A DNA stretch of 64,000 nucleotides from Mesostigma viride (GCA_009746045.1 RPFO01000667.1:5434719-5498718), one strand, 5' to 3'; positions 30,140 through 42,739 are shown, numbered from the stretch's first letter. The notes: generated from the letters alone by a model not told the origin. Program-made: numbers and translations.

Positions 30140-30754
30140 TGTTACGGCCCTAACCCATGTTTGGGCGTAACAATTCCTAAAATAAATTAGTTTGGTCAGT
30201 CGAAAGTCATTTTGATATTGTTTGAGACTTTCGATAGTTATTACGTTAGATTCGTGGACTTGGCCGAGTTATTCCATCAGCCGGCCCAGGTACCCGTGGC
30301 TTTGCTTTCGGTTTGGTGTGTTACTGGTCTGTACCCGGGACTGCCAGGTACCGGGTGCCAGACTGGCGGATACTATGTACATCTACGGCTGATATTAATT
30401 GCAGGCTGCGCTAGAGGTTCGGCCCCCAGCCGACCCGCTGGCATGCACGCCGTCTTGGACAAATGTCGTAGGTGACAATGGCTTCCTATCTTTGGTTTGG
30501 AATGAAATCGACTTGAGTAAAACTCGTCTGCCGAACCAGGGGTCAAATCTGGGCTGCACTAACGCCCTTCGTGCATTCCATGTAATGCATAATTTATCTA
30601 GTTGTGCATTCAGGGCCTAGCTAGTAATTCCGCGTACTAGCTAGAATTCAGGGCTACATTCACGTAGTCCGGGCGGATAGCAGATTCCGAGTTTATTCAG
30701 GCGTAACCCACGCTAGACTAGGGTCTTTCAGAGCCGCTGGTGCGGCTCGTAACA
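30140..30754 (+). repeat. 3' LTR of the chromovirus
   Basis: 615 bp, TGTTACGG...CGTAACA. Matches 3578-4200 except about two substitutions and two 4-bp deletions. Followed by GTGGT against TTGGT before the 5' LTR. Confidence 0.93.
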
Positions 30755-30784
30755 GTGGTACTGGCATCCGCCGGTACTTTGGGT

Positions 30785-32142
30785 CCGTTAATTAATTAAT
30801 TGATTAATTAATTATTAAAAGCATAGCTCCGTGGGGAGCATATGTAACACATAGCCCTGAGAAAGGGGCATGTATGGGTTTGTAATACAATCTGAGGGCG
30901 ACAACCTGCAGGTGTAGGATGTACAACTATCATGCACCTGCTCTGGGTGCACAAGGTGCACCTGCACCGCCATGATGGTTCATGCCTCCTAAACAAGCGA
31001 ACACAGGGCGGCTTGAGGAGAGGGCCTACTAGAAGGCCTGCATGACATATGGGGTGGAAGGTATATGGCTAGGCTATAGCTATAGCTGGTGTACACATGG
31101 CATCTGCATGAGCAGCAGAGAGTAACTCCCGGCATAGGCATAGCATATGGCTAAATTCTTACTGCAACATCCATTGGAGGTCCCATGATAGGCATGGCGT
31201 AGCTAATACTGAAGGCATCATCCATGGCGGCCATTATGGGCGCACATGCGCGTGGACCACATGCTACACTGTGTATGTACACATGTAGGCTAAGCCTGAC
31301 TAATCTACAGTAGTATATGTTCCCTAGTCTGAGGTGGCAGGAGGTGCCTGCCAGGGCTTGTGGTCAACGTGGATGACCGCCCCCCTCCAGTTTACCGGCT
31401 TCCCCCCTGGCAGCGCTCTGCCGGAGCTGAAGGTAGGTCGGCCATAGCTCGCGTCGCCGCTGTCGCTGGGCCATGGTCATGCAAGTCGTCGTCCAGCGTG
31501 AAGCGAGTCTCCGAGAGCTTCTTGCGGCATTTAAGGAACGCCAGCTTGTCCGCCATGTAGGTGAGGAGCACGGGTGCCGGGCCAGCCTTACCCCGCGCGC
31601 GGGGGAGGCGGACAGCCGACATCCGCAGCTCACCAGCTAGTGAGTTGCATGGGGGCAAGAATGTCGCGCTTATGCCGTGAGAAGGCTCTTCGAGAGTCTC
31701 ACCTGCCGGCTGGTCAGTGGAGGGGGCAGGTGGTGGAGGTGGTATGATGCTTAATTAAGCAAGTCCGCCCAGGTGGAGGGAACATGACTGGCCGGGCCAG
31801 CAGGTGCCGGCTGGGCAGCGATGTCCTTCACCGCCTGGGCGGTGAGGCCGGCGGTGTCATGCAAGCACTCAAGGGCGGTGGCGGTGGCTTGAAGGCGCTG
31901 GTCGAGATCGAGGAGATGGGCTTTGGTGTCGGCAGACTGTGGAGGCGCAAATGGCAGTGGAGGTGGATCGAGGCGGCGGTGGTGGAAAGGTGAGGAAGTT
32001 CAGTAGCCAGCGTGCCGCCAATTGTTGCCACATCGGCGGCAAGGGGGGTCACGTGCTGCTGAAAGGCTTCCATCTGAGGATGGAACGAAGTAGTGGGGGC
32101 GGAGATGATGGATGGAGCCCAGATCTCGCCATCAGAGCGCAT
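30785..32142 (-). mobile_element. LINE-like element with ORF1 and 3' UTR but no ORF2 between them
   Basis: Minus strand: an ORF (32142-31828, HPQMEAFQQHVTPLAADVAT...) and ORF1-like pieces (31660-31345: VLLTYMADKLAFLKCRKKL, FTLDDDL, NWRGAVIHVDHKPW) run directly into the 3' UTR shared with 2041-3535, ending in a (TTAA)n tail at about 30787-30818. No endonuclease or RT sequence lies between ORF1 and the 3' UTR. Several frame changes; not intact. Confidence 0.55.
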
Positions 32143-32259
32143 GAGTCCGTTAATTGGTGGATATTATGTGTAGGTGCGCCGCATGTCAATAGACCCCTTC
32201 TAAGCCACCGGCGTCGGCACTCCGCGCTAAACAGGTTCGGATTGCAATTATAAAGGCGT

Positions 32260-33640
32260 AGCTCGGGGCCGGATCTGTCGCGCGGCGCCCCTTCTGGCGC
32301 CCCTACGCAGAAACCAACTTACGGACGTGTGGGTACGATCGAAGAAAAGTGGTTAGATTTTGCGCGGCGCGGCAGAATCACATCTTGGCGCCGCGTACGC
32401 GGTAGCGCCGACAACCCACGAGAGACCCGCAGTAAAGGTCGAGGCCCGACGTATTTCTGAATTTTGTCAATTGGCAATCGACCCGTCTTATGTGTGAATC
32501 GCACTGTCGAGGCGCGACGCCGGTTTAGTGCGGTGCATAAGACGGGCCGGGTCTCGAAGGCGGCCGGTGTCTCAGAAGGGGTCTAACTAATGTGTGTGTG
32601 GACCTAGCCAGTTTAAGTCGTTTTGGGTCGATCGTACGGTCAATTCGTGTGAACCCTAGCGCCCTAGAGATCTCGGTTGACCATGTGTCAAAGCAGTGCT
32701 GGATGGCACTGCTTGGCATTGAACGCCGTGAGCCGCCAAAGATATTAGTGCGTGGGAACGTTCACCTTTAGTTACCCGGCCCGGAATGAATGAAATGAAT
32801 CTAGTTAACGCTCTTTCTCTTTATTCCGGCTGGGTCAATCACGCCCGCGGGGTGGGAAAATGCATGCTTCCCGATTCCCATGGTCCAGAAACGCTACATG
32901 TACCCCGCGGGGGGCATTAGACACGCCTCCCTAGTAGAGGTTGTATCACCTAGGGCTAAAGTTGGCCGGGTCACTGAGCCGACTATGTTAGAATAGATAT
33001 ATATCATCCATACTAGTCATGGTGTGGATTAATTGCGGAGTATAAATGTAGCGACCACCGTTCGTGTTAGTCATGGCACGAATCGCCGGCGGAGGGATCT
33101 TTCTGTAGATATAATCTCATCAGGTGATTCTACACTTGGTACATAAAACTGGGGTTCAATCCTCGAGTCGCGGGACGGGGCACAACACGCATCATGCAGG
33201 CTTGTAAGTGCCGATTCCGCACCATCCCAAGCGGCGAGTTGGGCCTGGGGCTGCGACACCTTTCAGCGCACAGCCCGACTGATACAGGTCCTACTACCTC
33301 AAGGGCCGGGCGGGGTGGTCGGCTATATCGGTGCTGCATTCCTGTCGCGGGGCGCAGTCGATTCCACCCATATGCACGTGCACGGCTTAATTCGTTCCAC
33401 TAGCAGGGTTGGAGTACGATTGCAAAGATTGTTCCTTTTCGTGTCAATGTCTGAATTTAGGGACGACCTGCCTTTCAGGAAGTTCAGTTGTTATTCGAAG
33501 GAACAATTTCAAATCGCTCAGCCTCATGGGATAAATATTTAATTCATCTGCACCATCATGGCGTCGATTTCTTTTTTGGCGCACACCGGATTTCGATATC
33601 GATCGGTTTTTTGAGCTAGCCTTTTCTGGGCGGCAGTCCA
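32260..33640. other. No gene recognised
   Basis: Scattered short ORFs only. GC-rich hairpin-prone pieces (GGCGCC clusters, 32280-32420) and AT-rich pieces alternate. I see no domain or repeat boundary that I can defend. Confidence 0.4.
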
Positions 33641-33649
33641 GAAGCTAGC

Positions 33650-34066
33650 CAGGTGAGACGTCAACCACCCTTGCCGACGAGCTCAAGGACCAGCTTCTTA
33701 CCCTCATGGGCCTGGTAGGTGAGGTAGAACTTCGATCGTGGGCCGGTGCCACCGGCCGCCTTCCCCACACACGGGACAAGGCGGCTCTCCCATGCCAGTC
33801 CTGCTCACCTTCCCCTCCGGCCCTGAGGACAAGCAGCGGTTCCTTTCTCGTCGCAAGAGGTTGCAGGACAAGCAGCGGTTCCTTTCTCGTCGCAAGAGGT
33901 TGCACGACCTCACCTGGACGCTGGACGACGACCTGACCCCCGCTCAGCAGCAGCAGCGACGTGACCTGTCCACGGCCTGAATACCTTCGCCACAAGCAGG
34001 ACCCCCAGAAGCCCATGGCATGTACTGGAGGGGCGCGGGGACCTGATGATCAACCACAAGATGTAA
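33650..34066 (+). pseudogene. LINE ORF1 C-terminal fragment, plus strand
   Basis: MPVLLTFPSGPEDKQRFLSR, LTWTLDDDLTPAQQQQRRDL and a terminal YWRGAG...LMINHKM-stop match the ORF1 pieces at 31345-31660 in order. One base is missing between YWRGAG and DLMINHK. It contains an exact 39-bp in-frame tandem duplication (33827-33865, 33866-33904; DKQRFLSRRKRLQ twice). Confidence 0.6.
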
Positions 34067-35150
34067 TTGCCCCCTGCGGGCTAGAATAGCCCTAGCTTGT
34101 AATTATTGGTACTGGCCCACAGACTTGGGGGTGGTCTCCTTCATCACTACTTGCCATGCATCTAATAATCCTTAATTGCGTACCATCTGCCTCCATATTA
34201 CAGACAAACCAGGAGGCTGCCCGGGTGTGAGCCCGTCACGTCTAGTGTAGCAGATGCATGTCCATGCCGAGTCTATCACGAAATTAAGTCCGCGGGTGGC
34301 AGCCCTGCCGCGCGCGGCCTGGGGCACGCCAGGTGAGGACATATATCGCCCAGGCTGGGCGGGCTTAGTGCCAGCTAGTCTATCTGATGTGTCTACCTGA
34401 TCTGTGCGGGCCAGGTGCCCGGCTAGGCCCAGGCGCCTGTGCCTAACTAATGTGGGAAACATAGGGCAAATCAGCGTACAGGTCCTCATTATACTAATGT
34501 GCAAACCAAAGGGGATGTTAAGGGCCTTGCGCAGCATCTTGGTGACGGCGCCGTCGAGTCGTTGCTCCATGCAGCTCCTGCGTCAGTGTCCAGGTCTCGG
34601 CGCCGTAGGATCGTCAGAATGACGACCTTGAAGAGGTCACGCTTGACGATCCGGGGTAGGGCGGGGTTGCTCCACCAGCGGCGGTGGTCATGGAGTAACT
34701 TCAATGCGCCCACGCCATGCCGATCCGTGTCATCAGGTCGTCCTCGCAGTCGGGAAGCCAACTGCAGAGCAGCTTGAAGCGGCCCCTGAAGGAGGGTAGT
34801 TGACCCCGGCATCGTCTAAGTCAGGCGGAGTGTTGCTGGGGGCCCTGCCATGCTGAGGGCCAGGGCCTCCGTTTTGGGGCTGATTTCTACTATAGACCAA
34901 CCGCCGGCGAGCCTCGAGCGCCAGGCAGTCCAGCCAAAGTTGGGCAGACTCCGGCTTCTCGATGAGCGTGATGTCGTCGGCATAAATGAGGTCAGCTTGT
35001 AAATTCTGCTTGTTAGTCGGCTCCCCTTCTCCAAGCTCGTTCGTGATCGCTAGGCCAGGGCCGGGCACAGCCTGCAATGCTAGCAAAGCGAGCATGTGCC
35101 TGGCGCATAACATAATCCACTACAATAATAAACAGGTACGGCGACAGGAC
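34067..35150 (-). mobile_element. APE-type LINE, 5'-truncated, minus strand
   Basis: Minus-strand translation gives DLIYADDITLIEKPESAQLW (RT motif with YADD), then LPRIVKRDLFKVVILTIL and RHRRLGLAGHLARTDQVDTS, the region after the RT core. It matches the plus-strand copy at 37640-38750 closely in sequence and order. Frameshifts are present. Its 5' break lies near 35150. Confidence 0.8.
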
Positions 35151-35325
35151 GCAACCCTTGGTTTTCACCATCCTCCCTCTCTGCAGGTCGATCGATTCTA
35201 CAGACAGCCATGCACGTGGCTTCCGCGGCCGGTCTTCGCGCCTTTCTTCTCATGCAGACAACTACTCTAGCCCTGACACGACGTTGGATCGAACGCCACT
35301 AAAGTGAATTAAATTAAATTATAAC

Positions 35326-38300
35326 ATGACTCCGCCTGCACCCCCCTTTTCGGTCAACGCGCGCCCTTGGTCATTGCCATGCACCTTCAACGCCCGCACG
35401 CTCCAGCCCGACGCTGACCGCTGTCACTGGGCAGCCTGCGCAGTGACGACTGTCATGCAGTGCCATCGAGTCTCCAATCTTATTGGTTTCTGCATCGACA
35501 ATAATATCGCCATCCTGGGAGTCCAAGAACACAGGCGCACTGCATCGGCCCGCGGATCAACTGCCCTTGCATGCTGCTGACGACATCGACGGCTGGCGGT
35601 TCTACTACGGAGGCGGCGACGGCACCGGCCGGGAACGGGGGCGTCGGTCTCCTCTGCTCTCCGCTCACCGTACGCCGGCCACATGCATGGGCGAACCCCA
35701 GCTGGTCAACGCTCGGCTCCTTGTGGCCACTTTTCATTCGATGCATGGAGGGCCACTCGACCTACGCGCTGATGGTGCCGCGTCGGTTACGCACCCCACT
35801 CAGGCCACCCAGAAAAAGATCGCAAGGACTTCTTTGCTGCGCTGGAGAACCTGGCGAATGGCATCCCTGGTCGCAACTACCTCGCTCTGCTGCTGGACGC
35901 CAACGCCACGCGCTACCACCGGGTACTGGCGGATGTCAGCACGCCCCAAACGGTACGGTCTCCAATAGTGCCAACACTGAACTTTTTGCTGATTTGCTTA
36001 CGACATGCGATTTGGTCACTGCCAACATCCGCTTTCCACATAGTCCACTGATGCTTTGGTCACACACACGTCGCCAACTGGCACTGAACGCTGCATCGAC
36101 TATGTTGTAATGCGCAAGCGTCATCAAGGATCTGTACTAGCTGCTCGCTCGCATGTGATCCCCCTGGTGCGCTTCGATCATCGCATCGCCACCGCCCGCA
36201 TCCGCCGGCGATTCCCCTCGCCCTTTCGTAAGCACGTGGCACCACCTGATTTGCGCACCGCTTCAGAATCGCTTGAGAAAATTATCTGACGACGCTCTGG
36301 AGGACTTCCCTGAAAAACGCGCCCTGCACAAGCGCGCGGCAGAGGCGTTCGTCGACGCGCTGGACATCCCGGCCAGCCGCGCCCGGCTGTTCGCTGCCGG
36401 CCCGGAATCGGCCCTTCGGCACGGCCTCACTGACAAGCTGCCCGCGGCCGGGGCCCTGCTGCCCCCCCGCCGCCCGCCCCGCTTCACCATGCAGCCTGCA
36501 CCGGCTCCCCGCCGTCATCCAGGCCCGGCAAGCCCTGCTGCGAGACAACATCGACCCCGCCCGGCGCTACGCCCGCCGGTCAAAGCCGATTACCACTCGG
36601 CCATCCGGCAGGCGACCAAGGAGCAGGAAGGACCTTCATGTCCGCGAGTACTTCGCCCACCTCAAGGACCAGCAAGGCAAGTACGCCTGGACCCGCCTGC
36701 GTCACGCCCAACGGCCCGCCGGCGGCGCGCAGCCGGCGCCGCGGACGCTCTCTGGCTCACCGCAGCAGCAGCTCGACCAGCCGTGGTATTCCTCCCAGTC
36801 CCGGCTGCTCCAACGGCGCCCCCCCGCCGCCCTCCGCCGCTTGGCCGTCTGCATGGCGGCCGCACGCCTGCATGGCAGTAGCGCCTGCGGACGTCCCTGC
36901 GCCGCCCACGCCGCCCGCCGCTGAGCAGGACTACACGTACCCAGCCCTGACGGCACCCCTGGCCGACCCCAACGAGCTACCGCCCGGTTCACCGAGCTGG
37001 CTCGAGCTGAGCACCGCCGCCAAGAAACTCCGCTTCTACGCCGCCGTTGGACCTGACCAGCTCCCAGCTAGCCCCGGTGATTAAGCTGACGGTGCTCACG
37101 GGGTTCCTGCTTGACGTCTGCAACCGGATCCTGCTTTGCCGACGCGCCGCCGATTCCTGAGTGGCGGCACAGCTACCGTATTATGCTGTACAAAAACAAA
37201 GGTTCCCCTGACGACCTCGCCAACTACAGAGGAGTCTGCATCCAGAGCGCCGCACTCAAGTTGTTCATGCGCATGATCCCCAACCGCCTTCGTTCTGCTC
37301 TCGACTGTCACCTTGCATGGGGAAAGTCAAATGGGCTTCCGTCCTGGGCGCAACACCGTCATGGCCATCTTCGTCGCGCGTCGCCTCTTCGAGGAAATCG
37401 CTCTCCTGCAACCTGGTGAGTTTCCCGCCATCCTGATCTTCGTCGACTTCATCAAGGCTTTTGATTCTGTCCTCTGGGACGCTCTATGGGCTGTACTTGC
37501 TCGCGCTCGCGTCCCCACTCCCTTGATTTAATACCGTCATCCGCACGCTGTATGAGGGGTCGACCACTTCGGTGCGCACTCAACACGGCATTACCCCGCC
37601 ATGCCCACTGCAGACCGGCGTCTGGCAGGGTTGCGTCCTGTCGCCGTACCTGTTTATTATTGTAGTGGATTATGTTATGCGCCAAGCACGTGCTCGCTTT
37701 GCTAGCATTGCAGGCTGTGCCCCTGGCCTAGCGATCACGAACGAGCTTGGAGAAGGGGAGCCGACTAACACGCAGAATTTACTAGCTGACCTCATTTATG
37801 CCGACGACATCACGCTCAATCGCTCATCGAGAAGCCGGAGTCTGCCCAACTTTGGCTGGACTGCCTGGCGCGCGCTCGAGGCTCGCCGGCGGTTGGTCTA
37901 TAGTAGAAATCAGCCCCAAAACGGAGGCCCTGGCCCTCGGCATGGCAGGGCCCCCACCCACGCTCCACCTCTTATAGACGATGCCGAGGTCAACTACCCT
38001 CCTTCAGGCCGCTTCAAGCTGCTCTGCAGTTGGCTTCCCGACTGCGAGGACGACCTGACGACACGGATCGGCATGGCGTGGGCGCAAGTTACTCCATGAC
38101 CACCGCCGCTGGTGGAGCAACCCCGCCCTACCCCGGATCGTCAAGCGTGACCTCTTCAAGGTCGTCATTCTGACGATCCTCGGACCTACGGCGCCGCCAG
38201 ACGTGGACACTGACGCAGGAGCTGGAGCAACGACTCGACGGCGCCGTCACCAAGATGCTGCGCAAGGCCCTTAACATCCCCTTTGGTTTGCACATTAGTA

Positions 38301-38829
38301 ATGAGGATTTGTACGCTGATTTGCCCTATGTTTCCCACATTATAAGGCACAGGCGCCTGGGCCTAGCCGGGCACCTGGCCCGCACAGATCAGGTCGATAC
38401 ATCAGATAGACTAGCTGGCACCAAGCCCGCCCAGCCTGGGCGATATGTCCTCACCTGGCGTGCCCCATGAGGCCGCGCGCGGCAGGGCTGCCACCCGTGG
38501 ACTTTTCCTGATAGACTCGGCATGGACATGCATCTGCTACACTAGACGTGACGGGCTCACACCCGGGCAGCCCTCCTGGTTTGTCTGTAATATGGAGGCA
38601 GATGGTGCGCAAGGATAGATGGCAAGTAGTGATGGAGACCACCCCCAAGCCTGTGGGGGCTCCGCGTGTGACCAAGTATGGCATTCATAGCGATTCGGGC
38701 CGCGGTGCCCACACCCCTGTAACTAGGACCTAGATAGCTTACACCATCCATTCCATCCCATGTTCCCCTCCCACTGAGGACTTATGCTCACGTGACGTCC
38801 GCAGTCACGTGTCTATTAATTAATTAATG
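35326..38829 (+). mobile_element. APE-type LINE, near-complete ORF2 region, decayed
   Basis: An ATG at 35326 starts an endonuclease-like N terminus (CTFNARTL ... NLIGFCIDNNIAILGVQEHR, as in APE domains). RT follows in several frames: MGFRPGRNTVMAIFVARRLF (37328), IFVDFIKAFDSVLW, LQTGVWQGCVLSPYLFIIV and LADLIYADDITL (about 37780), then the C-terminal GHLARTDQ domain. The 3' end is a (TTAA)n tail at 38812-38829. Many frameshifts and stops. An AT-rich run (AAATTAAATTATAAC) precedes the ATG. Confidence 0.82.
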
Positions 38830-38835
38830 AATTGC

Positions 38836-39125
38836 CCATGCAGAGAGCTACTCTCTGCTGAGACGCCATGCCCTATCCATTGTTTAGTCATGATCTGCGC
38901 TGGTTGTCTCCTTGATGATGATCTTCCCCCCTATGTCTGCACCTTAGTTGCTGGAATACATAGTGGTGCAGGTGCACTTTGTGCACCCAGAGCAGGTGTA
39001 GTTTACACCCTATACCCTTGCAGGAAGTAGCCCAGAATGTATTAAAAGCCATATGCCCCTTCTCAGGGATATGTGCTACATGTACTCCCAATGGAGATAT
39101 GTTCCAATTTAATATAATTTAATTT
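38836..39125 (+). mobile_element. LINE 3' UTR fragment, inverted relative to 2041-2430
   Basis: CTTGCAGGAAGTAGCCCAGA and the following bases are the reverse complement of the stretch near 2110-2160. It ends in an (AATTT)-type tail at 39107-39125. It directly follows the tail of the preceding LINE. Confidence 0.7.
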
Positions 39126-39299
39126 TTATGAAGAAGGCACCTTTGGCGCCCATCCCGCGATGATCTTGTCCTTCCCATACATGGACGCCTCGAAGCTATC
39201 TCGTGACATCATTCGCTGCACGCGCAACGATCAAATGGACGTCAGAAAGCAACAAACGTGAAGCTATGATCAAATGGACGATACAAGCAATAATGCGAT

Positions 39300-39550
39300 A
39301 CAAAGACTCCGTTGGGAGATCATGTAGCACATATTCCTTGCTGGATGGATGGAGGGGGGCAAAGCCGCGGAACTGAACAAATCTAACTCTAAGCTATCTA
39401 GTCTAGAAACCCCCTAACTACTCTACGTACTCAGCAAAGCGCCCCTAGTTCTGCTTGGGGGGAGGGGGCTTGCCCGCAGGGCGGGCTGGCGTGTGAGCCT
39501 GGACAATCTTCTGCCACCTCTTCTTGTTCTGCATAGCAGTCGAACGCCAT
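39300..39550 (-). mobile_element. LINE 3' end fragment, minus strand
   Basis: Minus-strand reading gives MQNKKRWQKIVQAHT..., the ORF2 C-terminal tail also seen at 40660-40764 on the plus strand. The 3' UTR end (39307-39345) repeats the GGAATATGTGCTACATG block found near 2090, 39060 and 40850. Confidence 0.6.
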
Positions 39551-40510
39551 GCGTCCATGGAATAGTTGCCTCACATGATAGAACCCCTGCAGTGATTTAA
39601 CCCTTTATAGTCCGCTGACCCATTTTTGGCACTTTCATACCCCTGAAAATGAAAAAAATCGTAACTCACAGGCCACAACTCCAAATACCCCCAACCAAGA
39701 TGCTAGGAGTATCAACACTTCAAGGGCTTTCAGAATATGCAATAATACCACAGGTTTATCAAAGCATTTGGGTGATAGCTCTACTCAAAGTTGGCCAAAA
39801 GACGATTTTTTTTCCCAAGGAAAAGTCTACCCCCGCCTAACTTCCCAGGAAGGGTAGGGAATCTCAATACCAACATTGGACAACTTAGTTGGATAGTCCA
39901 ATGGTGGTTTCCTTGGGTCAGGCCACCCGGATAACCAATTACCCCTATGTATATAACGTGCTCATACATGTGTGTGGATTACGCGCGTGTAAACAGCTAT
40001 CTGTGACATGCAACACAGTAATGCATTATAACAAGCCATCAAAGGCTGCCAAAAGTGCTGGAATACAAACACGTTGCCTACCTGCAGTGACGGAGTGATA
40101 AACTCCAAAGAAATGCCACTAAACTGGGCACTTTCAGGGCTAATACCACTCTTTACAACAGGCATGGAAGCTTGCTGAAATATGCATGCATAAAATCGTC
40201 ATTTATAATGCATGGGATACGTATTCCGCTGCAAACAACACGCAAATACGCTGTCGTACCTGGCTCGTTCATGCCCTACCCGGACTCCGCTGGCCGGGAC
40301 CCTCATATCTCACACATACTGATGCTCTACAGGCAAAGGCCGCCATAGCCGCATACTACATGATCCGCCATGACTACCAGGTTGATGTTCCGTGCAAAGA
40401 TGGCCACTAAACTAGTCCGCATTCTCAGCAATCGCTGCAGCTGACGTCCCGTACCCAAACTGGATGCCCGGGCTGGCGCAGATTGACCGGCCATAGGGAG
40501 AAAATCGACC
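39551..40510. other. No gene recognised
   Basis: AT-richer spacer between two LINE ends. Short ORFs only, without a recognisable domain. Confidence 0.4.
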
Positions 40511-40521
40511 TATGATAAGTT

Positions 40522-40910
40522 ATGAATCGTCTGGAACTGACGACCAGGAAAGTTCTATTTTCCTACCTGTATTTTCCCAACGTACAGATGTTGCTGGATG
40601 ACCTACTGGTCCCAGCCCAGTTTGAATACCGCATCCACTCTCTCTCCCTTCTTTGGACTGCCATGCAGAACAAGACGCGGTGGCAGAAGATTGTCAAGGC
40701 TCACACGCCCGACCCTGTGGGCAAGCCCCCTCCCCCCAAGAGGAGGAGGCGTTTTGACGAGTAGGGCAGTTAGGATTTTTCTAGACTAGGTAGATTAGCG
40801 TTAGGATAGTTAGATTACGCGGCGCTCTCTCCTTTCCACCACCCATCAAGGAATATGCGCTACATGATATCCCAACGGAGGCATGTTATAATTTAATTTA
40901 ATTTTAAGTT
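40522..40910 (+). pseudogene. LINE ORF2 C-terminus and 3' UTR
   Basis: An 80-codon frame ends WTAMQNKTRWQKIVKAH...PPPPKRRRRFDE-stop. A W-K/N-x-R-W-x-x-I-V segment is typical of the last residues of APE-type LINE ORF2. The 3' UTR follows and ends in an (AATTT)-type tail (40891-40910). Confidence 0.6.
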
Positions 40911-41267
40911 AATTTTCCCAACCCTATTAATCTGGCCGTGCCTGACCTACGAAAATCATGCATCGTCATTCTGAGCAACATTCTGAACCGTTTCAAGCCG
41001 CGAGACGCAAAAATTTCGTGACAGCGGCACGTTGGCAGCCATATCTCATTACGCGCGCGCGAAAATTTCCCGCCAAAGTCACGTGGTACATTCTCAATGC
41101 ACGTTGTAATTACCAGGCTATGGCGAATATTACCCCCAAACCTATGCATCACCTTCGTCCCTAACCCTAACCCACCCTAAGTGTTCCCGGACCCACCGGA
41201 CAACTGTCCTCCGTCACAAGTGGCGCGGCGCTTGCGGCGCGGCGCGAAATTCGACCGTTAGTACGTC

Positions 41268-41292
41268 AACCCCCCCGACAGGTCGGGGGGTT
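41268..41292. other. Perfect GC hairpin
   Basis: ACCCCCCCGACAGGTCGGGGGGTT: arms AACCCCCCGACC-like around a short loop. It lies in intergenic DNA. No associated gene is seen. Confidence 0.7.
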
Positions 41293-41321
41293 AGCGGCCA
41301 ACTAATCCTGCCGTCTGTGCC

Positions 41322-41398
41322 ATTAAAATTAATTAATTAATTAATAGACACGTGACTGCGTCACGTGAGCATAAGTCCTCAGTGGGAGGGAAACATCT
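41322..41398 (-). mobile_element. Very short LINE 3' end
   Basis: A (TTAA)n tail, then AGACACGTGACTGCGTCACG and following bases, is the reverse complement of the last about 60 bp of the LINE ending at 38829. Extreme 5' truncation. Confidence 0.75.
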
Positions 41399-41399
41399 G

Positions 41400-42592
41400 T
41401 GCCATGTAAAAGCGCAACGACCCGTATTTCCAGCCCAGATGTGGAATAAAACTTCTGGCTTCCCAGAAAAGAAAAATCCGTGTGTTTTAGTAGGTGGTCC
41501 TGACCGACGCAGATTGCAATTGCCTGGCTAGAGCCTCCAGCCCTCCCCCCCCACAAGGTGCCGCATCACACATAAGCAGCACTATCATCTGCCGGCCTCA
41601 CTTCGCCAAGCACTCGGGTGGCATGGCTGTATTCGATGGCAATAAAACTTGATTGCTAAAAGAAAACGAAACGATAGTGACTATCACTTACTGGCTGAGA
41701 CGATCAATGCACTGTATGGATATTGCCACCGGAACCTTGCCCATCTCTGAAGGCCAGATGTGGCTAAACAGGTGAGACAACTAGTATAATGGCATTTCAG
41801 GTATCTTCCCTGTTATTGGATGTGGGAGCAGGGAATGAATCCATTTGGGGTTCATGAGGACGATGCAGGTGGGCACCGTCACCTGTCACGCATCGTCACT
41901 CATTTATTCAAGGGCGCCGAAATAATAATCTCCTCAGCAATCACTATTTTTTGCCCGCTGTCGTTAACCCATGGTGGCTTCATCGCGGCAGCAGCTGCTC
42001 TCTGTCGAGGTGGCTGCTGGCAAAGCCCAGACCCTGCTGGGCGGGGGGGGGGGCGGGGGCGGGGAATGCAGCCAGGCCAGAGGGAAAGCAAGGGCGACAA
42101 ACAAAATAACTAGGATTTGATAACGGTTTCATGAAACCCTAAACAGATAAGGCACAAAAATAATAACTGGCCTAAAACACTAAGGCAAGTACACAACCAT
42201 CAAGTCCATAAATGGTTGAACTGAACTGTGGACATAATCTTGCAAAGTGCAACTGGCACCTATTTGCAGGGGCCAATCGGGCACAGTCCAACAACCATCA
42301 AGCCCATACGAGCGTGGTAGTAACCATGACATGTAACAAAGACATGTAACAGATACACAGTACACCGCACACGCAAGCTACACCACTATCTGAATATGGA
42401 CAGAAAGATCCTTAGCGTAGCGTATGCTTAGGTTGTGGGTGCACACGGCTCATGGCCCGAATTTGGATCAAAATCGTCCCACGGCAGCACTATCAACGCG
42501 AAAATGCGCATTCGAGTTGCCATTAGAGACCTGTGTCCGTCCAAGGGAAGCCTACCTCGACTAGAAAGAAAACAGAAATGCCATGCAGCCTA
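41400..42592. other. No gene recognised
   Basis: Intergenic DNA with short ORFs, and a G-rich run at 42040-42065. Nothing I can assign. Confidence 0.4.
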
Positions 42593-42739
42593 TTCCTTCC
42601 TTCCTTCCTTCCTTCCTTCCTTCCTTCCTTCCTTCCTTCCTTCCTTCCTTCCTTCCTTCCTTCCTTCCTTCCTTCCTTCCTTCCTTCCTTCCTTCCTTCC
42701 TTCCTTCCTTCCTTCCTTCCTTCCTTCCTTCCTTCCTTC
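42593..42739. repeat. (TTCC)n microsatellite
   Basis: About 37 perfect TTCC units; produces spurious Leu-Pro-Ser and Lys-Glu-Gly-Arg ORFs. Confidence 0.98.

Larger units (their letters stand above)
3578..30754 (+). mobile_element. Ty3/gypsy chromovirus, full-length, carrying nested insertions
   Basis: Order: 5' LTR (3578-4200), PBS, hybrid-binding-domain ORF, gag, pol (protease, RT, RNase H, integrase, chromodomain), ORF3, polypurine tract, 3' LTR (30140-30754). Integrase before the 3' end and a GPY/F-chromodomain tail are diagnostic of chromoviruses. The LTRs differ by about two substitutions and two 4-bp indels, so it is young. The flanks TTGGT (3573-3577) and GTGGT (30755-30759) are an imperfect target duplication. 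Without the non-LTR cluster (about 5235-12435) and the inner LTR element (17682-26247 with one TSD copy) the element would be about 11.4 kb. Pol is intact apart from the insertion; ORF3 carries a nonsense codon. Confidence 0.9.
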
